Source: Faecalibacterium sp.
GTDB taxonomy: Bacteria; Bacillota; Clostridia; Oscillospirales; Ruminococcaceae
Length of the DNA stretch: 43,845 nucleotides
Direction of reading: 5' to 3'
NCBI GenBank assembly: GCA_029264955.1
Contig: JARHYC010000025.1
Coordinates: forward strand, 1 to 43,845
The notes under the pieces are model-generated. The model ran no database searches and had not been told where the DNA came from. It saw only the letters and a list, made by a program, of their open reading frames with translations. Position 1 is the stretch's first letter, and every line of letters starts with the position of its first letter. Both the position numbers and the translations under genes were made by a program. Shown piece by piece: positions 41,279 through 43,845 of this stretch.

Positions 41279-41334
41279 AGTATACAGTACAAAGTAGCAT
41301 TTGTAAAATTGATAATAAAGATAGTTACCATCTA
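41279..41334. promoter_or_regulatory. Divergent promoter region with LysR-type site
   Basis: For the symporter (minus): TTTACA (complement of 41302-41307), 17 bp, TATACT (complement of 41279-41284). Upstream of that -35 lies the T-N11-A dyad with AGAT-N7-ATCT at 41319-41333. For lysR (plus) a weaker TTGATA (41309) / TATTTT (41333) pair would be overlapped by the same dyad, fitting autorepression. Confidence 0.55.
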
Positions 41335-41360
41335 TTTTTTCGATGATAGGAGGGCACACT

Positions 41361-42248
41361 TTGGATCTTAAAAACCTTACCACCTTTATTCATGTGGCAG
41401 AGCTGCAAAGCTTCACCAAAGCCGGTGAAAAACTGGGGTACTCCCAATCCACCATTTCCTTTCAGATTCGTCAGTTGGAGAATGAACTAGGCTTCCCCTT
41501 ATTTGAGCGAATCAACCACACCGTCACCCTGACCGATCCCGGATTCCGTTTGTTGAAATGCGCACACCAAATTCAAGCCGAATTGCAGGAGTTTCTGCGT
41601 GGTACCGTTACCCCACAGAAAATTGAAGGTTCTGTCCGGCTTGCTTTGGCCGCATCTCTTTGTGTTTCTCTGGTTGACCGGGTATTTCCTGCACTGCATC
41701 ATGAATATCCGCAAATCACTGTAGAATGTGCTACAGCAGGCACACCAGATTTGCTTCGCATGTTAAATCAAAACGAGGCCGATCTGATTTACGCAATGGA
41801 CAGCCCCATCCAAAATATCAATTATATTCTTTTGCAAAAAACACAAGTGCAAACGCATTTTATTTGCGCCCCTACCGATCCCCTTGCCCAACGTGACTAT
41901 GTCCCCGTGGAAGAATTGGTACAGCAGCCTTTCCTACTGACTGAAAAAGATATGAGCTACCGCCGTCTGTTGGACGAGGCACTTGCTGCACATTCCTTAG
42001 AGATCTCACCAGTCTTTGTCAGCGGTGACACCTACCTGCTCTGCGATTTGGTATCGAAAGGCTGTGGTCTTTCTCTACTCCCGGATTATGCCTGCCGCCC
42101 CATGTTGGAAAGCGGTGAACTATGCGAGGTAAAAACCGAACCCTCTTTGCGTCCGGTAGTCTGGGCACAACTGCTTCACCACCGGGATAAATGGGTTTCT
42201 GATCCTATGCGTATTGTCAGCAACTATCTTTGCCGTTATGCTTTATAA
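41361..42248 (+). CDS. LysR family transcriptional regulator
   Basis: A 295-residue regulator with the LysR helix-turn-helix: MDLKNLTTFIHVAELQSFTKAGEKLGYSQSTISFQIRQLENELGFPLFER, then a linker helix and a periplasmic-binding-like effector domain from ~90. The start is TTG at 41361, 6-7 bp after AGGAGGG; an ATG at 41343 is upstream of the RBS. It is divergent from the AGCS symporter with a T-N11-A site between them, so control of alanine/glycine uptake is inferred; the effector is not visible. Confidence 0.93.
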   Translation: MDLKNLTTFIHVAELQSFTKAGEKLGYSQSTISFQIRQLENELGFPLFERINHTVTLTDPGFRLLKCAHQIQAELQEFLRGTVTPQKIEGSVRLALAASLCVSLVDRVFPALHHEYPQITVECATAGTPDLLRMLNQNEADLIYAMDSPIQNINYILLQKTQVQTHFICAPTDPLAQRDYVPVEELVQQPFLLTEKDMSYRRLLDEALAAHSLEISPVFVSGDTYLLCDLVSKGCGLSLLPDYACRPMLESGELCEVKTEPSLRPVVWAQLLHHRDKWVSDPMRIVSNYLCRYAL

Positions 42249-42269
42249 AATATATTGCACACACGGAAA

Positions 42270-42306
42270 AGCGCCCGCCACCTGTTTATTACAGGCAGCG
42301 GGCGCT
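42270..42306 (+). terminator. Two-part GC-rich hairpin after lysR
   Basis: Outer arms AGCGCCCGC / GCGGGCGCT and inner arms CCTGT / ACAGG around TTATT form a strong hairpin 22 bp past the lysR stop. There is no uninterrupted T-run after it (GCTTATTC), so termination is likely but imperfect. Confidence 0.5.
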
Positions 42307-42331
42307 GCTTATTCTATAAGAGTGATTCATG

Positions 42332-42369
42332 ACAAAAAGAAAAGACTCATCACTTTCGTGATGAGTCTT
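42332..42369 (-). terminator. Terminator of the tRNA-Leu locus
   Basis: A perfect 12 bp stem (42342-42353 with 42358-42369), TTTC loop, and on the minus strand a TTTTCTTTTTG tail. It follows the CCA end of the tRNA-Leu remnant directly and so belongs to the original tRNA gene. Confidence 0.8.
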
Positions 42370-42425
42370 GGTGCGGATGAGAGGACTTGAACCTCCACAA
42401 CCTCGCGGCCATTAGAACCTGAATC
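42369..42425 (-). pseudogene. 3' half of tRNA-Leu(CAG), att-site remnant
   Basis: On the minus strand the sequence from the anticodon loop to CCA is intact: TTCAGGT loop with anticodon CAG, 3' anticodon strand TCTAA, a class II variable arm (GGCC-GCGA-GGTT), T arm GGAGG/CCTCT with loop TTCAAGT, 3' acceptor strand CATCCGC, A, CCA. The 5' half (acceptor GCGGATG, D arm, 5' anticodon strand TTAGA) is missing; the adjoining bases TGCGA do not pair. A break in the anticodon loop is the usual crossover site of tyrosine integrases, so this is probably an attachment-site end. Confidence 0.85.
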
Positions 42426-42663
42426 GCATATTTGCACTTTCAGCCTAGTACAATCCAATCCTATTATGTCCTATCAAATCCTTTATTTTAGCTACTTTAC
42501 AAGTGTTATCTAGTCCTGTTTTGTACAATCGTACACACTCTAAAACAGGGTAGAAATCGCTAGTTTTCAGAAAAAAAGGTAGAAAAAGCGGTAGAAAATA
42601 TCGCAGACCAAAAGTACAAAAATCAAAGGCAGTTACAAAGCCAAAAAGCCTTAAATTTAGAAA
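42426..42663. repeat. Arm-site-like repeats inside the element end
   Basis: No gene. It contains three direct copies of GGTAGAAA (42549-42556, 42578-42585, 42590-42597), each followed within a few bases by GC, a nested dyad CCTGTTTTGTAC-N4-GTAC...AAAACAGG (about 42514-42550), and several CCTA/TCCTATT-like words at 42460-42490. Such clusters next to an att core resemble integrase arm-binding sites. Confidence 0.45.
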
Positions 42664-42780
42664 TTATGCGAAGCATGTATTATGGTCAGTCAAGGCATCA
42701 TCTGCATATACTGTAAGCAAAGATGACATGAGTAAACTTATAACTAAAAGACTGGCTAAAGATCTTTTGAGTATTTTCAT
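42664..42780 (-). CDS. 38-aa secreted micropeptide (or truncated exported protein)
   Basis: A 38-codon frame with a very strong RBS (AAGGAGG, 7 bp before the ATG at 42780). The product begins MKILKRSLASLLVISLLMSS: basic n-region, hydrophobic core, and a signal-peptidase I site VYA after residue ~26. The predicted mature peptide is the 12-mer DDALTDHNTCFA with one Cys. It starts 17 bp after the stop of the 204-residue gene and is probably co-transcribed. It could be a signalling or bacteriocin-like peptide, or the leftover start of a larger exported protein cut by a stop. Confidence 0.6.
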   Translation of the reverse strand: MKILKRSLASLLVISLLMSSLLTVYADDALTDHNTCFA

Positions 42781-42797
42781 CTTATCACCTCCTTGGT

Positions 42798-43412
42798 TTA
42801 ATTTGTTCTATAGCTGTCAATATCAAATGACACTCCAGGATGCTTCTTCATATAGTCAAGCCGCTCTGTATTGCTCATCGCAGTAAATTCTTCCTGAGAT
42901 ACGCCAGTAGCTTCTTTCATTCGTCTACTTGCTTCATCGTGACGGGCTTGTTCTTCTGCGCGTCGCTGGTTAGATTCTTCCTGAGCTTTTGCTTGACGTC
43001 GTTTACCCTCTTCTTGGGCATCTAAAATGAACTTTTCTGCTTCTTCTCGTGAGATCCCGAAGTCTTTAATATAAGATTGAACCTTGGATTCAAAAGCTTC
43101 ATCTTTGGTTGGTGCGCGGTCTGGAGCGGTGTCTACTTGTTCTTCTGCTTTGGTCTCTTCAGTAGTCACAACAGTATCAGTTTCTCCATTGTTAGCGTCT
43201 TCAGTAATTGAAGTATCATACTTTTCTTTGTCCGCTGCACCTTCCGAAGGTTCAGCGGTTATAGTTGTTTCTTCCGTTATAGTCGGCTCTGAATTGACCG
43301 TGCTTGCACCAACAGAGACACCATCTTCGGGTGTTTTATTTCCAATCATCACCGCTGCACTAACACACACAACGGCAATAACCCCTACCACAATCCAATG
43401 TTTTGCTTTCAT
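42798..43412 (-). CDS. Membrane-anchored Glu-rich coiled-coil protein, 204 aa
   Basis: An N-terminal membrane anchor or uncleaved signal (MKAKHWIVVGVIAVVCVSAAVMIG) is followed by a Thr/Glu/Ala-rich low-complexity region (about 30-105) and a charged helical segment (about 110-185) with KVQSYIKDFGISREEAEKFILDAQEEGKRRQAKAQEE and RRAEEQARHDEASRRMKEA, a predicted coiled coil. The end has a second small motif, GVSQEEFTAMSNTERLDYMKKHPG. I do not recognise a family. AAGGAG sets the ATG at 43412. It probably sits outside the cytoplasmic membrane. Its low-GC context differs from the core genome. Confidence 0.65.
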   Translation of the reverse strand: MKAKHWIVVGVIAVVCVSAAVMIGNKTPEDGVSVGASTVNSEPTITEETTITAEPSEGAADKEKYDTSITEDANNGETDTVVTTEETKAEEQVDTAPDRAPTKDEAFESKVQSYIKDFGISREEAEKFILDAQEEGKRRQAKAQEESNQRRAEEQARHDEASRRMKEATGVSQEEFTAMSNTERLDYMKKHPGVSFDIDSYRTN

Positions 43413-43446
43413 ACTTTTGCTTCTCCTTATATTTTGTTTTAAGTAC

Positions 43447-43474
43447 ATTATACATGATGCGATGGCTCGTTCAA
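43447..43474 (-). promoter_or_regulatory. Promoter for the coiled-coil/micropeptide pair
   Basis: TTGAAC (complement of 43469-43474) and TGTATAAT with an extended -10 (complement of 43447-43452), 16 bp spacer, about 35 bp before the ATG at 43412. Confidence 0.55.
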
Positions 43475-43588
43475 TGCAGATTTTGACAAGGTGCGTTCCG
43501 TATCATTTTTGAGTTTTAGCCCGCAGCCTTATAGACCCTTTTTGAATTCTATATACATCATACAGTAAAGTTTTTTTGCACCTGCTTT

Positions 43589-43845
43589 TTATAAGTCTAA
43601 TCGTTCTTTTAATTCTGGATATTCTTGTACTATTTCTTTCATATAGTCTTTTATTTCGGGGTATTTCTGATAAACAGCATCCAACAAAAAATCTTTCACT
43701 ATTTTCATTTGTTCTTCTTCATCCTCCTGTTCGGCAGTTTCTATTTCATCTTCTTCCATATCCTCGTTGGGTATGTATTCTGGACATAAGGCCTGAAATG
43801 TATCCTCCATTCTATGAGAATCTAACGGTTCTGCTCCGACAGGCC
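43589..43845 (-). CDS. Partial acidic protein running off the right edge
   Basis: The frame is open from the stop at 43589 to the window end, so the true start may lie outside; an internal ATG at 43810 has no convincing RBS. The visible part is very acidic (a run rich in Glu and Asp: NEDMEEDEIETAEQEDEEEQ) followed by a helical tail, VKDFLLDAVYQKYPEIKDYMKEIVQEYPEL. This looks like the C-terminal tail of a larger protein. No family is recognised. It is encoded in the putative element. Confidence 0.5.
   Translation of the reverse strand, partial: PVGAEPLDSHRMEDTFQALCPEYIPNEDMEEDEIETAEQEDEEEQMKIVKDFLLDAVYQKYPEIKDYMKEIVQEYPELKERLDL

Larger units (their letters stand above)
42369..43845. mobile_element. 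Edge of a tRNA-Leu-integrated element
   Basis: From the tRNA-Leu remnant rightwards the DNA is more AT-rich than the rest of the window and encodes proteins without housekeeping homology. The tRNA terminator and lysR lie on the chromosomal side. The integrase is not in the window; it would be beyond the right edge or lost. The end of the element is not seen. Confidence 0.6.

Noticed and set aside
42554-42850. A Lys/Arg-rich plus-strand open frame through the element end
   Set aside because: No start codon with an RBS; the basic residues come from the GGTAGAAA-type repeats, and it runs antisense to the micropeptide and coiled-coil genes.
1-43845. CRISPR arrays, insertion sequences, rRNA genes
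   Set aside because: No regularly spaced repeat array, transposase motif or rRNA core sequence was recognised in the window.

Overview
The window is a chromosomal segment of a Gram-positive, low-to-moderate-GC bacterium, most likely a member of the Clostridia and plausibly a gut Oscillospirales-type organism. The reasons are a PolC-type replicative polymerase with internal exonuclease, strong AGGAGG-type ribosome binding sites, a pyrH-frr-uppS-cdsA-dxr-rseP-ispG-polC cluster, frequent GTG/TTG starts, a Spo0A-like regulator and clear sigma-A promoters. The species cannot be fixed from this sequence. Most of the window is core genome; the last ~1.4 kb is visibly more AT-rich and looks like the edge of an integrated element.

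Layout. 1-290: a strong promoter reading out of the left edge and no gene. 294-2441 (+): small unknown genes, a DUF3592-like membrane protein, a YdbC/PC4-like ssDNA-binding protein and an HD-domain hydrolase. 2587-7532 (-): a division and wall block (ftsW-type SEDS protein, murA, ftsZ, DivIVA-like coiled coil). 7683-10223 (+): pepV-like dipeptidase and dipeptide epimerase, a likely peptide or murein-peptide salvage pair. 10284-10820 (-): bioY. 10978-21777 (-): the long pyrH-to-polC operon, joining UMP kinase, ribosome recycling, undecaprenyl-PP synthesis, CDP-DAG synthesis, two MEP-pathway steps, site-2 protease and DNA polymerase. 21961-23847 (-): a DUF6514-like small protein, a Spo0A-like response regulator with a degenerate receiver, and a soluble kinase-like protein lacking the phospho-accepting His. 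24013-24088: tRNA-Ala(CGC). 24213-30725 (-): pstSCAB-phoU-phoBR with a Pho-box-like promoter.

30946-33109 (-): possible micro-ORF, lipoprotein, ribbon-helix-helix protein and SPFH/band-7 membrane protein. 33335-34657 (+): a FabT-like MarR regulator with a TTTGA-N3-TCAAA operator on its own promoter, followed by DegV (FakB-type fatty-acid binding), a probable fatty-acid-sensing module. 34742-38622 (-): metF, a free-standing MetH reactivation-domain protein and a MetH lacking that domain. 38869-39726 (-): a second DUF6514-like paralog and an atypical peptide deformylase. 39833-42248: Na+/alanine symporter and a divergent LysR regulator. 42369-42425 (-): the 3' half of a tRNA-Leu(CAG), cut in the anticodon loop, as left by a tyrosine-integrase element. 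Beyond it lie arm-site-like repeats, a 38-residue secreted peptide, a membrane-anchored charged coiled-coil protein and a partial acidic protein.

The two least ordinary systems are (1) the degenerate kinase / Spo0A-like regulator / DUF6514 operon, whose promoter has the same three-element architecture as that of the distant DUF6514 paralog, and (2) the tRNA-Leu-anchored element at the right edge with its tiny secreted peptide.
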